From the NCBI RefSeq assembly GCF_030252325.1, contig NZ_CP126981.1:4960001-5024000 (forward strand): 64,000 nucleotides of DNA, written 5' to 3'. Below the pieces are notes generated by a model. That model made no database searches. It worked only from the letters and a program-made list of their open reading frames with translations, and had not been told where the DNA came from. A program made the translations under genes and the position numbers. Shown piece by piece: positions 1-11,186 of this stretch (its first letter is position 1; every line of letters starts with the position of its first letter). The DNA is from Candidatus Mycobacterium wuenschmannii (GTDB lineage: Bacteria; Actinomycetota; Actinomycetes; Mycobacteriales; Mycobacteriaceae).

Positions 1-1
1 G

Positions 2-712
2 TCGCCCGCGGAGCATGGTGCGGGCGCACCGCACTCTGTGCCCACAGAGGGCGGTCCGCACGGCGCCGATGGCGTTGGCCCTGCCAGCGGCGGTGATCCG
101 TCGGGTGGGGCGAGGCGTGACCACGATGGCGGACACCTTCATTCAGAAGATCACGATCACCATCCCGGGGAGGGCGACCCGCTAAGCCCCGACGGGTCGG
201 GCGACGAGATCCCGGAGCCTCTTTATCGAGATGAACCACTAGATACGGGGGAGTTGCTCGACCAGTACAAAGGCGAAGACGATCCAACCAACCCGGGTCG
301 GTTTTTCGCGCCAAAGACGGTGCATTACATGACGCCCAGCGAACTAGAAGAGAGTCGTCTTTTCGCGCGGAATGGTTTGCTATACGGCGTATCTGACGGA
401 ATGCCATTCGATACGCGAAACGCTGCAACCCACTGGTCTGGAGATGGGCGAGCCATGTTCGTCATGGACGAGCATGGCAACATCTACGCGTCGCTCGAAC
501 AAGATGTGGGCCGACTTCACCATTCAAGCTTCCTAGGTGGCGCTCCAGTGGCGGGAGCGGGAGAGATTGAGGTGATCGACGGCGTTGCGACTTTGATCAC
601 CCGAAAAAGCGGCCACTACCTGCCGACAGAGGAACAGCTATCACAGGTCCGCGATATGCTCAGCGAGCAGGGAATAGACATCGGCGGAATAATCTTCGAA
701 AGTGGGTTCTAG
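2..712 (+). CDS. C-terminal part of a polymorphic-toxin-like secreted protein (5' end outside window)
   Basis: The frame is open from base 2, so the GTG at 38 is probably internal and the gene begins upstream. The visible part starts with a low-complexity linker rich in G, D, H and P, typical of long secreted toxins. A compact C-terminal domain of about 110 residues follows, with HHSSFLGGAPVAGAGE (from about residue 161 counted from base 38) and SGHYLPTEEQ (from about 191). From memory the HSSFL...AG...SGHYxPTE pattern resembles the C-terminal domain of plant IQM proteins and assorted bacterial effectors; its activity is unknown to me. The next gene overlaps by 11 bases in another frame, as expected for toxin and immunity genes. 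GC is visibly lower than in the flanking core genes, which suggests horizontal acquisition. The toxin role is inference. Confidence 0.6.
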   Translation, partial: SPAEHGAGAPHSVPTEGGPHGADGVGPASGGDPSGGARRDHDGGHLHSEDHDHHPGEGDPLSPDGSGDEIPEPLYRDEPLDTGELLDQYKGEDDPTNPGRFFAPKTVHYMTPSELEESRLFARNGLLYGVSDGMPFDTRNAATHWSGDGRAMFVMDEHGNIYASLEQDVGRLHHSSFLGGAPVAGAGEIEVIDGVATLITRKSGHYLPTEEQLSQVRDMLSEQGIDIGGIIFESGF

Positions 713-1307
713 GACTGTGTCATCCAGGCAGTCAGCATCGCCGTGGCGGGGATATACAAACCAGATAGTTTATGGGACTGAACTTCAGTCGCCGATCGAT
801 GATGATTTACTCAATCGTCTCGCTGATGAACTGATCCGACAGCGCTACTTCAGGGATCCCGTCGAGAGCTACTACAAAGCGGCGGTCGATGCGCTGAAGT
901 CTGGCGAGGATATTCGGCTCGACGATAGCCAAGACGAAGGCGCTGTACATGATTTGCTTACGCGCCTGCTGGTCGTGCTCGACGAACGCCGACCTTGGCC
1001 GGAGCCGGCATTTAAGGCACTGCCGGTTGAGGAATGGCGCGCGATAGCGGCAGCGCCGAAAATCGGCCAGATACCAGCGCGGCCGGTAGATGTTCAGGGT
1101 CGTCTTTATCGTAGCTTCGCCCATTATGAATGGGGCGGCCAAGAATTACGGATCCTCATCCTACGTCTGCGGTCGGGCCAAATAGTTGGCTTGCGTATCG
1201 GCTCACTAGCCCAGCCAAATGTCGACGTGTATAGCCCTTCGGACCCGGTTGAAGTGCGTGCAAGCTTGCAGGATTTGGGCTTAGATCTGCAAACCACAGT
1301 CGATTGA
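702..1307 (+). CDS. hypothetical protein, candidate immunity protein to the upstream toxin-like gene
   Basis: Encodes 201 residues from a GTG that lies inside the last codons of the toxin-like gene. I recognise no family. It is acidic, with no signal peptide or membrane segment, so it is probably cytosolic. The N-terminal half looks helical and rich in charged residues; the C-terminal half (from about residue 130) looks strand-rich (VDVQGRLYRSFAHYEW...). Small size, cytosolic character, tight overlap and shared low GC fit a cognate immunity protein. That role rests only on context; the alternative is a second accessory protein of the same island. Confidence 0.55.
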   Translation: MGSRTVSSRQSASPWRGYTNQIVYGTELQSPIDDDLLNRLADELIRQRYFRDPVESYYKAAVDALKSGEDIRLDDSQDEGAVHDLLTRLLVVLDERRPWPEPAFKALPVEEWRAIAAAPKIGQIPARPVDVQGRLYRSFAHYEWGGQELRILILRLRSGQIVGLRIGSLAQPNVDVYSPSDPVEVRASLQDLGLDLQTTVD

Positions 1308-1465
1308 CGCCGGTGTTTTAAGGTTTTGCCGAACTGGTTACGGTCGCAACCAAGAATTCCGCTGTGCGCTATGTTGACTTTCGATTTCCCGCAGAGCCAT
1401 GAATGACCCCTTCTGTCCGCGCGCATACTCGCCTCCGTGTCATACCCCGCCGCCACACTGCAACC

Positions 1466-2104
1466 ATGCTCGACCTCATCCTCCCCTTGGAATGCGGCGG
1501 CTGCGGCGCGCCGTCGACCCGGTGGTGTGCGGCCTGCGCCGACGAGTGGGCGCCCGGTCCCGACGCGCCGCGGGTGATCACCCCGCGAATCGACCCACAG
1601 GTTCCAGTGTTCGCGCTGGGCCGCTACGCCGGCGCCAGGCGGCGCGCGATCGTCGCGATGAAGGACCGCGGGCGCAGCGATCTGCAGGCACCGCTGGCCC
1701 GTTCGCTGGCGCTCGGCATCGACCGGCTGCTGCGCTGGGGTCTGCTCGACACGCCGTTGACGATCGTTGCGGCGCCGACCCGTGGTTGGTCGGCACGCCG
1801 GCGCGGGGGAGACCCGGTCGCCCGGATCGCCACCCTGGCCACCGCGGCGCACCCCGGCATCGACGTGGTCCGCGCATTGCGGATGAAGGCGCTGGCGCGC
1901 GACTCGGCGGGGCTCAACAGCGCGGCGCGCGAACGCAATATCGCCGGCCGGGTCGTGCTGACGCGCCGCCGCCTGCCGCCTGGCGCCGACCTGTTGCTGG
2001 TCGACGACATCGTCACGACGGGGGCGACGGCCCGCGAGTCGGTCCGGGTGCTGCATGCGGCGGGTGCACGAGTGACGGCTGTGTTGGCGCTAGCAGCGGC
2101 GTGA
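1466..2104 (+). CDS. ComF family phosphoribosyltransferase-like protein
   Basis: Encodes 212 residues if started at the ATG at 1466, which begins MLDLILPLECGGC; a longer ORF opens at 1403. An N-terminal zinc-ribbon-like pair of CxxC motifs (CGGC and CAAC) is followed by a type I PRTase fold with the phosphoribosyl-binding loop LLVDDIVTTGAT near residue 178. This is the ComF/GntX architecture linked to DNA uptake or nucleotide salvage in other bacteria; its mycobacterial role is unknown. It sits just upstream of hpf and secA1, as in M. tuberculosis (Rv3242c). Confidence 0.85.
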   Translation: MLDLILPLECGGCGAPSTRWCAACADEWAPGPDAPRVITPRIDPQVPVFALGRYAGARRRAIVAMKDRGRSDLQAPLARSLALGIDRLLRWGLLDTPLTIVAAPTRGWSARRRGGDPVARIATLATAAHPGIDVVRALRMKALARDSAGLNSAARERNIAGRVVLTRRRLPPGADLLLVDDIVTTGATARESVRVLHAAGARVTAVLALAAA

Positions 2105-2370
2105 GCGATTGTGAAGAACTCGCAACAGGTCGGGCGAAATGCTGGCACCACCGCCGCCAGACGGTCTACCGTCGATCGCAAGCACCACAACGCTTCGGGG
2201 CAGCGCATCTGACCGCACCTCGAAGCGCCACCGTCGCGGTAGGGGGTGAATCTTCGACACCTTGCATCGGCGGGCGGCCAACTGGACATCTGACAAACCC
2301 GTCGACGCGATCATCTGATAGCCGGGCGCGCCAGCACGCGCGCAATGCGAGAGAAGGCGAGTTGTCAAGT

Positions 2371-3057
2371 ATGTCAAGGCAAACCGTGGATTCCGGGCAG
2401 CTGCTAGCTGAACGTCCGATCGACGCCGACGAACACGAACCGGAGGCGCACGCCGAGGTCGTCGTCAAGGGCCGCAACGTCGAGATTCCGGACCACTTCC
2501 GCTTGTACGTCTCGCAGAAACTCGCCCGCCTGGAGCGATTCGACCGATCCGTGTACCTGTTCGACGTCGAACTCGACCACGAACGCAACCGCCGTCAACG
2601 TAAGTCCTGCCAGCACGTCGAGATCACCGCTCGCGGCCGCGGACCGGTGGTCCGCGGCGAGGCCTGCGCCGACAGCTTCTACGCCGCCCTCGAGGCCGCC
2701 GTCGCCAAGCTGGAAGGACGGCTGCGCAAGGTCAAGGACCGTCGCAAGGTGCACTACGGCGACAAGACGCCGACATCGCTGGCCGCCGCGACCGCCGTGC
2801 TGCCCGACCCCGAGCCGGTCTTCGACGACATCGAGACCCCGCACTTCGGCGAGCCCGACACCAACGGGCATCACCAGCCCGGTCGGGTGGTGCGCACCAA
2901 GGAGCACGAGGCCAAGCCGATGACGGTCGACGACGCGCTCTACGAGATGGAGCTCGTCGGCCACGACTTCTTCTTGTTCTACGACAGCCAGACCGAACGA
3001 CCCACCGTGGTCTACCGGCGGCATGCCTACGACTACGGGCTGATCCGCCTGGCCTGA
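2371..3057 (+). CDS. hpf: long-form ribosome hibernation promoting factor (HPF / mycobacterial protein Y)
   Basis: Encodes 228 residues starting MSRQTVDSG. The N-terminal RaiA/HPF domain (about residues 27-135, AEVVVKGRNVEIPDHFR...) binds the 30S decoding centre. A linker leads to the C-terminal dimerisation domain (MTVDDALYEMELVGHDFFLF... ending YGLIRLA). Long HPFs protect idle ribosomes; the mycobacterial homologue (Rv3241c/MSMEG_1878) acts in hibernation under zinc starvation. The frame is open far upstream, but the homologous protein begins near this ATG, with a purine-rich stretch (gagagaaggcgag) before it. A 266-base gap separates it from comF, so it probably has its own promoter. Confidence 0.9.
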   Translation: MSRQTVDSGQLLAERPIDADEHEPEAHAEVVVKGRNVEIPDHFRLYVSQKLARLERFDRSVYLFDVELDHERNRRQRKSCQHVEITARGRGPVVRGEACADSFYAALEAAVAKLEGRLRKVKDRRKVHYGDKTPTSLAAATAVLPDPEPVFDDIETPHFGEPDTNGHHQPGRVVRTKEHEAKPMTVDDALYEMELVGHDFFLFYDSQTERPTVVYRRHAYDYGLIRLA

Positions 3058-3066
3058 TCACGACGC

Positions 3067-3123
3067 CGAGCGTCGACTTGTTGAGGGGATTTCACGCCAT
3101 ATCGCCCAACGAGTCGACGTTCG
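3067..3123. repeat. long inverted repeat between hpf and secA1
   Basis: Two 17-base arms, 3067-3083 (CGAGCGTCGACTTGTTG) and 3107-3123 (CAACGAGTCGACGTTCG), are complementary at 15 of 17 positions with a 23-base loop. No T-run follows, so it is not a canonical terminator. It could be an RNA structure ending hpf transcripts, or a regulator-binding site for secA1. Confidence 0.5.
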
Positions 3124-3194
3124 ATGGGTAAACAAGCTCGTCACCTAGGATGGGAGACGCTTGAAGACCGCCATCTGATCTAGGGGACAAAGCT

Positions 3195-5996
<2,802 letters not shown>

Positions 5997-6001
5997 CGAC
6001 C

Positions 6002-6484
6002 ATGGACGTCAAAGAGGTCCTGCTGCCCAGCATGGGCGTGCGCTACGAGTTCACCAGCGCCCACGGCGAGCGCATCGGGATCGTGGCGCGCCGCGGCGGC
6101 TACTTCGACGTGGTGCTCTACGACGAGAAGGATCCCGACGAAGCCCGCCCGGTGTTCCGGCTCACCGACGAGGAGGCCGACGCCGTCGCGCAGATCCTGG
6201 GTGCGCCGCGCATCGCCGAGCGCTTCACCGAGTTGACCAAGGAGATCCCCGGGTTGGAGGCCGGCCAGGTGCACATCCTGCCGGGCAGCATCTTCGTGGA
6301 CCGGCCGCTGGGCGACACCCAGGCCCGCACCCGCACCGGCGCCTCGATCGTGGCCATCGTGCGCAACGACGAGGTGCTCGCATCGCCGGCGCCGGCCGAA
6401 ATACTGCGTGCCGCAGACGTTTTGATAGTTGTCGGCACCGAAGCCGGCATCAGCGGCGTGCAGCGAATCATCCAAAAAGGCTGA
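6002..6484 (+). CDS. TrkA-C domain regulatory subunit of cation/proton antiporter (KhtT-like)
   Basis: Encodes 160 residues. The N-terminal half (VKEVLLPSMGVRYEFTSAHGERIGIV) is the KhtT-type domain. The C-terminal half (about residues 75-160, GLEAGQVHILPGSIFVDRPLGDTQARTRTGASIVAIV) is an RCK_C/TrkA-C ligand-binding domain. Such subunits gate the adjacent CPA2 antiporter in response to a nucleotide or pH. The antiporter gene starts 4 bases after this stop, so the two form a translational unit (Rv3237c-Rv3236c in M. tuberculosis). Confidence 0.88.
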   Translation: MDVKEVLLPSMGVRYEFTSAHGERIGIVARRGGYFDVVLYDEKDPDEARPVFRLTDEEADAVAQILGAPRIAERFTELTKEIPGLEAGQVHILPGSIFVDRPLGDTQARTRTGASIVAIVRNDEVLASPAPAEILRAADVLIVVGTEAGISGVQRIIQKG

Positions 6485-6488
6485 GCTT

Positions 6489-7628
6489 GTGCAGATTTCG
6501 GCGCCGCTGCTCCTGCAACTCGGCGCGGTTCTCACTGCGCTCGCGTTGCTGGGTGCGCTGGCCCGCAGGTGCGCCCTGTCGCCGATCCCGCTGTACCTGC
6601 TGGCCGGGTTGTGGCTTGGCACGGGCGGTATCCAGCCGGTCACCGAGGCCAGCGTGTTCATCAAGACCGGTGCGCCCATCGGTGTGGTGCTTCTGCTGCT
6701 GACCCTGGGCCTGGAGTTCTCCAGTGCCGAGTTCGCCGCCAGCATGAAGCAGCACGTGCCGTCGGCACTGGTAGATGTCGTGCTGAATGCGACGCCGGGC
6801 GCGATCGCGGCCTGGCTGATGGGGTTTCCGGGCATCGGGATCCTCGCGCTGGCCGGGGTGACCTACGTGTCGTCGTCGGGTCTGATCGCGCGGCTGCTCG
6901 AGGACCTCGACCGGGTTGGTAACCGCGAGACGCCGGCGATCCTGGCGGTGCTGGTGCTCGAGGACTTCGCGATGGCGGCGTACCTGCCGGTGTTCGCGGT
7001 GCTGGTCAGCGGCGGCACCTGGCTGAAAGCCTTGCTGGGCATGGTCATTGGCGTCGGTGCGTTCTGGACCGCGTTCGTCATCTCGCACCGGTGGGGCCAC
7101 TACTTCGGCCGGCTGGTCGGCTCTCAGGATTCCGAGCAACTGCTGCTGCGGGTACTCGGTGTGACGTTGATCGTGGCCGCGCTGGCCGAAGAGGTGCACG
7201 CATCGGCCGCGGTCGGCGCGTTCCTGGTCGGCCTGACCGTCACCGGCGACACCGCGCGCCGGGCCAGGCAGGTGTTGGGCCCGCTGCGCGATCTGTTCGC
7301 CGCGATCTTCTTCCTCGGCGTCGGCATCGGCGTCGATCCCCGCGCGCTGGCGCCGGCCCTGCCGGCGGCGATCGTGCTCGCGGTGGTGACCAGCGCGGCG
7401 AAGGTGGCGACGGGGATGTACGCCGCGCGCCGCGACGGTGTCGCGCGACGCGGGCAGTTGCGCGCCGGTACCGCGCTGATCGCCCGCGCCGAGTTCTCGC
7501 TGATCATCATCGGCCTGGCTGGGACGGCGATCCACGGCCTGGCGCCGGTGGCGATGTCTTACGTATTCGTTGTCGCGGTGCTCGGGCCGGTGCTGGCCCG
7601 GTTCGGCGGCGGGCCGCGCCCGGTCTGA
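6489..7628 (+). CDS. CPA2-type cation/proton antiporter membrane subunit (KefB/KhtU-like)
   Basis: Encodes 379 residues from a GTG 4 bases downstream of the regulatory subunit. Roughly 11-12 hydrophobic segments span the protein. The pattern LGLEFSS near residue 78 and the repeated small and acidic residues in middle helices are typical of the Na_H_Exchanger family (Kef/Kht). It probably exports K+ in exchange for H+ under control of the partner. There is no C-terminal RCK domain in this chain, consistent with the separate upstream subunit. The stop lies 20 bases from that of the convergent gene. Confidence 0.88.
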   Translation: MQISAPLLLQLGAVLTALALLGALARRCALSPIPLYLLAGLWLGTGGIQPVTEASVFIKTGAPIGVVLLLLTLGLEFSSAEFAASMKQHVPSALVDVVLNATPGAIAAWLMGFPGIGILALAGVTYVSSSGLIARLLEDLDRVGNRETPAILAVLVLEDFAMAAYLPVFAVLVSGGTWLKALLGMVIGVGAFWTAFVISHRWGHYFGRLVGSQDSEQLLLRVLGVTLIVAALAEEVHASAAVGAFLVGLTVTGDTARRARQVLGPLRDLFAAIFFLGVGIGVDPRALAPALPAAIVLAVVTSAAKVATGMYAARRDGVARRGQLRAGTALIARAEFSLIIIGLAGTAIHGLAPVAMSYVFVVAVLGPVLARFGGGPRPV

Positions 7629-7648
7629 AATGGCCGGCTAGGTCTGAT

Positions 7649-8128
7649 TTAGCCGATGTGCAGCGCGACCACCTGCCAGCGACCGGCCCGTTGCTCGATG
7701 CGGCAGGCGATCGCGTGCGAGCGTTCGCCGCGGCGGTAGCTGCCGAACACCTCCGCCGCGGCCGGGCCGACCGGCTGCAACCGCACCCGGCGCAAGACCG
7801 CGACGCCGTGGCGGGCGCCGTCCATCCGGTTGGCCGCCAACACCGAGTCGACGAGTTCGCGGGCGAGCAGGCCGGTGAGGTGGGCGATCGGGCGGCGCCG
7901 GTCGATGACCTCCAGCACCCGGCGCAGCGCGGCGTCGGCGAAGGCCACGGCCTGGGGCATCGGCGCGGCGGGTGCGGGATACCGTTGGGGCGCATGGGTA
8001 TTGCGCTTGCGCAATGCGCCGGGCGAGGGCGCCCGGCAGTGCCGGACGTCGAGCGCGGGCGGCTCGCAGTCGACGACGGGGCCGACCGCGACGGCGCTGC
8101 GCTCGGACGGATTGGAACTTCGCAACAC
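7649..8128 (-). CDS. Rv3235-family conserved actinobacterial protein
   Basis: Encodes 159 residues when started at the GTG at 8128, which has gggagag 5 bases upstream; the frame is open much further. The N-terminal third is disordered and rich in Arg, Pro and Ala. The conserved C-terminal domain (MPQAVAFADAALRRVLEVIDRRRP ... GRWQVVALHIG, quoted in two parts) is the small alpha-beta domain of the family and holds invariant RRP and RWQ. Function is unknown. It lies next to the secA1 region in many actinomycetes, prompting speculation about a secretion role, but nothing here shows it. Confidence 0.72.
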   Translation of the reverse strand: MLRSSNPSERSAVAVGPVVDCEPPALDVRHCRAPSPGALRKRNTHAPQRYPAPAAPMPQAVAFADAALRRVLEVIDRRRPIAHLTGLLARELVDSVLAANRMDGARHGVAVLRRVRLQPVGPAAAEVFGSYRRGERSHAIACRIEQRAGRWQVVALHIG

Positions 8129-8295
8129 TGCACTCTCCCGCGACAGGTGAAGGGCCGGACACGCTGGCCTGCTGGAGAGTGGCAGACGCTGCTGCTGCGT
8201 CGACCCGCGTGCGTGGATCATCGCACAATGGCAGCTCCCACGTATTCGCCGTGTGCCGTGCGCCACGGCGAGGATGGGCCGGTTTCGGGCATATT

Positions 8296-8307
8296 GGTCT
8301 TCAGACC
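8296..8307. promoter_or_regulatory. 12-base inverted repeat in divergent intergenic region
   Basis: GGTCTtcAGACC lies 32 bases before the acyltransferase start, between divergent genes. The arms resemble half-sites of GntR/FadR-type regulators. Regulator and function are unproven. Confidence 0.3.
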
Positions 8308-8338
8308 GATTCACCGGAGCAACTAGGGAAGAGGCGAC

Positions 8339-9739
8339 GTGACCCGTTTGTCTGCTGCGGACGCCTCCTTCTACGAGCTGGAGAGCTCGACGACCCCGCT
8401 GTACGTGGGTTCGTTGTCGATCCTGCGCGCACCCCGCGCCGGGCTCAGCTACGAGACGCTGCTGGCTACCGTCGAGCGCCAACTGCCCCAGGTGCCGCGC
8501 TACCGGCAGAAGGTGCGCCAGGTCACCATGCGGCTGGCCCGCCCGGTGTGGGTCGACGACCACGACTTCGATATCACCTATCACGTCCGGCGCTCCGCGC
8601 TGCCGTCCCCGGGCAGCGACGAGCAGCTGCACGAGCTGATCGGCCGTCTCGCCGCCCGGCCGCTGGACCGGTCGCGTCCGCTGTGGGAGATGTATCTGGT
8701 CGAGGGATTGGCCAAGAACCGGCTGGCGCTCTACACCAAGTCGCACCAGGCACTGATCAACGGCATGGGCGCAATGGCGCTCGGCCACGTCATCGCCGAC
8801 CGCAACCGCCGGCCACCGGCGTTCGTCGAGGACATCTGGGTGCCACACCGCGAACCCGGCGCCACGCAGCTGCTGCTCGGCGCGATCGGCGACTGGGCGA
8901 CCCGTCCTCAACAGCAGATGAGGGCCGTCCACAGTGGACTGCTGGAACTGGTGACCAACTCCAGCAAGGTGGTCGAGACCGGCCGCCGATTGTTCGACGT
9001 CGCGCGCACGCTGGCCCGCGGCAACGCCCCGAGCAGCCCGCTGAACACCACCGTGTCGCGCAACCGGCGCTACACGGTGGCGGTCGGACGACTCGACGAC
9101 TACCGCACCATCCGGTCGCGGTACAACTGCGATGTCCACGACGTGGTGCTGGCGGTCGTGGCCGGGGCGCTGCGCAATTGGCTGCTGTCCCGTGGCGAGG
9201 TCCCGGACCCGACCGCGACGGTTCGGGCGATGGCGCCGCTGCCGATCTACGAGGCCTTCGACTCCTCCAACCGGGGGCAGGCGATCAGCCAGGTCGCCCC
9301 GTTCCTGGTGGATCTCCCGATCGGGGAGGGCAACACGGTCGTGCGGCTCTCGCAGATAGCCCACGCCACCGAGATCAACCCCACCGCGGCCAGTCTGGTC
9401 GACGCGCGCACCATTGCGACGCTGTCCGGCTTTGCGCCACCGACGTTGCACGCCATGGGAACTCGCGTCGCGACCAGTCTCTCGCCGCGGTTGTTCAACC
9501 TGTTGATCACCAACGCGCCCGGCACGCAGTCGCAGATGTACGTCGCCGGAGCCAAGCTGCTCGAGACCTACGCGGTGCCGCCACTGTTGAACAATCAGGT
9601 GCTGGCGATCGGCGTGACCTCGTACAACGGCATGCTGCATTTCGGCATCAATGCCGATCGCGACGCGATGAGCGACGTCGACGTCCTGCCGACGCTGCTG
9701 GCCGAATCGCTCGATGAACTGCTCGAAGCCGCTCAGTAG
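8339..9739 (+). CDS. WS/DGAT family wax ester synthase / diacylglycerol acyltransferase (Tgs3-like)
   Basis: Encodes 466 residues from a GTG with gaagagg upstream. It is a condensation-type acyltransferase fold, full length for the family, which makes triacylglycerol or wax esters from acyl-CoA. The usual active-site HHxxxDG appears here as SHQALINGMG (about residues 137-146): the second His is Gln and the Asp is Asn. The C-terminal TNAPGTQSQMYVAGAKLL segment is typical of the family. The position equals Rv3234c. Given the altered motif, catalysis should not be assumed. Confidence 0.85.
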   Translation: MTRLSAADASFYELESSTTPLYVGSLSILRAPRAGLSYETLLATVERQLPQVPRYRQKVRQVTMRLARPVWVDDHDFDITYHVRRSALPSPGSDEQLHELIGRLAARPLDRSRPLWEMYLVEGLAKNRLALYTKSHQALINGMGAMALGHVIADRNRRPPAFVEDIWVPHREPGATQLLLGAIGDWATRPQQQMRAVHSGLLELVTNSSKVVETGRRLFDVARTLARGNAPSSPLNTTVSRNRRYTVAVGRLDDYRTIRSRYNCDVHDVVLAVVAGALRNWLLSRGEVPDPTATVRAMAPLPIYEAFDSSNRGQAISQVAPFLVDLPIGEGNTVVRLSQIAHATEINPTAASLVDARTIATLSGFAPPTLHAMGTRVATSLSPRLFNLLITNAPGTQSQMYVAGAKLLETYAVPPLLNNQVLAIGVTSYNGMLHFGINADRDAMSDVDVLPTLLAESLDELLEAAQ

Positions 9740-9751
9740 TCCTACGATTCG

Positions 9752-10582
9752 ATGGTGAGCAAGGCGGAGAAGAAGCAGCCCAAGTTGTCGAACAAGGTCT
9801 ATGAGGCCGAATTATTCAGGCTGCAAACGGAATTGGTGAAGTTGCAGGAATGGGTGCGCGCTGAAGGCATTCGCATCGTGGTGATCTTCGAGGGTCGTGA
9901 CGGAGCGGGCAAGGGCGGCACCATCAAACGGGTCACCGAATACCTCAACCCGCGCTACGCGCGTATCGAGGCACTGCCCGCACCGACCGATCGTGAACGC
10001 GGGCAGTGGTACTACCAGCGGTACGTCGCGAAATTGCCCACCAAGGGCGAGATCGTCCTGTTCGACCGGTCCTGGTACAACCGCGCGGGCGTCGAGAAGG
10101 TGATGGGTTTCTGCACTCCGCAGGAGCATGCGCTGTTCCTGCAGCAGACACCGATTTTCGAGCAGATGCTGATCGACGACGGAATTCTGTTGCGCAAGTA
10201 CTGGTTTTCGGTGTCCGAGGACGAGCAGTTACGCCGTTTCCGCGCCCGGCGCAACGACCCGGTGCGGCAGTGGAAACTCAGCCCGATGGACCTCGAATCG
10301 CTGTACAAGTGGGAAGACTATTCGAAGGCTCGCGACGAGATGATGGCCTACACCGACAAGCCTTCCAGCCCTTGGTATTTGGTGGAGTCAGATATCAAGA
10401 AGCACGCCCGGCTCAACATGATCTCGCATCTGTTGTCCACCATTGACTATCACCCGGTGAAGCTGGAAAAGGTGAAGCTGCCGTCGCGTCCGATCAAGAC
10501 CGGCGACTACCAGCGGCCACCGCGCGAGTTGTCGACCTACGTCGACGACCACGTCGCGACGTTGATCGGCGACTCCGAGTGA
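9752..10582 (+). CDS. ppk2: polyphosphate kinase 2
   Basis: Encodes 276 residues, a single-domain PPK2. Walker A is FEGRDGAGKGGT (about residues 47-58); Walker B with its following loop is VLFDRSWYNRAGVEKVMGF (about 102-120). An Arg-rich lid (RRFRARRNDPVRQWKLS) lies near 166. These enzymes transfer phosphate between polyphosphate and nucleoside di/triphosphates; the mycobacterial enzyme favours guanine nucleotides. It lies 12 bases after the acyltransferase, so co-transcription is likely. Confidence 0.95.
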   Translation: MVSKAEKKQPKLSNKVYEAELFRLQTELVKLQEWVRAEGIRIVVIFEGRDGAGKGGTIKRVTEYLNPRYARIEALPAPTDRERGQWYYQRYVAKLPTKGEIVLFDRSWYNRAGVEKVMGFCTPQEHALFLQQTPIFEQMLIDDGILLRKYWFSVSEDEQLRRFRARRNDPVRQWKLSPMDLESLYKWEDYSKARDEMMAYTDKPSSPWYLVESDIKKHARLNMISHLLSTIDYHPVKLEKVKLPSRPIKTGDYQRPPRELSTYVDDHVATLIGDSE

Positions 10583-10592
10583 GTGCTGCCTG

Positions 10593-11105
10593 ATGCGGAT
10601 CTACATCCCGGTGACGCTGGCCATGTTGCAGCAACTCGTCACCGATTCCGCGCTGCGGCCGATCAGCGGCACCGCGTTCGCGGTTACCCCGAAGCTGCGC
10701 GAGTCCTACGCCGAGGGTGACGACGACGAGCTCGGCGAGGTGGCGCTACGCGAGGCTGCGCTGGCGTCGCTGCGGCTGATGGCCGGCGCCGCAGAGGGTC
10801 CGGAGAGTGCCGGCGACTTGCCGCCGCGGCGCGCGGTGTTGGTGGCCGATGTCGGCGACGTCACACTGCGTCCAGATCTGGACGACGCGGTGGTGCGGGT
10901 CGGGGGCCCGGTGACTCTCGACGAGGTGGTCGCCGCGTTCGTCGACAACGCCGCCGCAGAAGCGCAGGTCAAGGCCGCTATCGAGGTGATCGACGCCGCC
11001 GATCTGGGGGACGAGGACGCCGAGCTGACCGTTGGGGATGCCCAGGATCACGACCTGGCCTGGTACGCCACTCAGGAGCTGCCGTTCCTGCTGGAACTGC
11101 TGTAA
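10593..11105 (+). CDS. conserved mycobacterial protein (Rv3231c-like, DUF6912)
   Basis: Encodes 170 residues beginning MRIYIPVTLAMLQQL, 10 bases after ppk2. It is acidic and soluble with no signal peptide. N-terminal MRIYIPVT and C-terminal DLAWYATQELPFLLELL are the conserved ends of this actinobacterial family. Function is unknown. The gene neighbours ppk2 as in M. tuberculosis, which suggests one operon but not a role. Confidence 0.75.
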   Translation: MRIYIPVTLAMLQQLVTDSALRPISGTAFAVTPKLRESYAEGDDDELGEVALREAALASLRLMAGAAEGPESAGDLPPRRAVLVADVGDVTLRPDLDDAVVRVGGPVTLDEVVAAFVDNAAAEAQVKAAIEVIDAADLGDEDAELTVGDAQDHDLAWYATQELPFLLELL

Positions 11106-11123
11106 CTCACAGCTTCGTGATAG

Positions 11124-11155
11124 CTACGGAACCGTAGGTTACGGTACCGTAGGTT
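11124..11155. promoter_or_regulatory. operator-like cluster upstream of the ferredoxin reductase gene
   Basis: Contains CTACGGaaCCGTAG (11124-11137) and the perfect 12-base palindrome TACGGTACCGTA (11140-11151). The stretch 11133-11154 is identical at 20 of 22 positions to 12366-12387 upstream of desA3 (CGTAGGTTACG, then TA, then CGTAGGT). The shared site argues for one TetR-like repressor controlling both genes; the regulator is not identified here. Confidence 0.6.
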
Positions 11156-11186
11156 CTGTCCCCAGTGAGAGCCAGGAGTTCCCCCA

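Noticed and set aside
1399..2370. Long plus-strand frame fused in frame to hpf
   Set aside because: The first 324 codons are Arg/Pro-rich out-of-frame comF sequence; the HPF family starts near the ATG at 2371.
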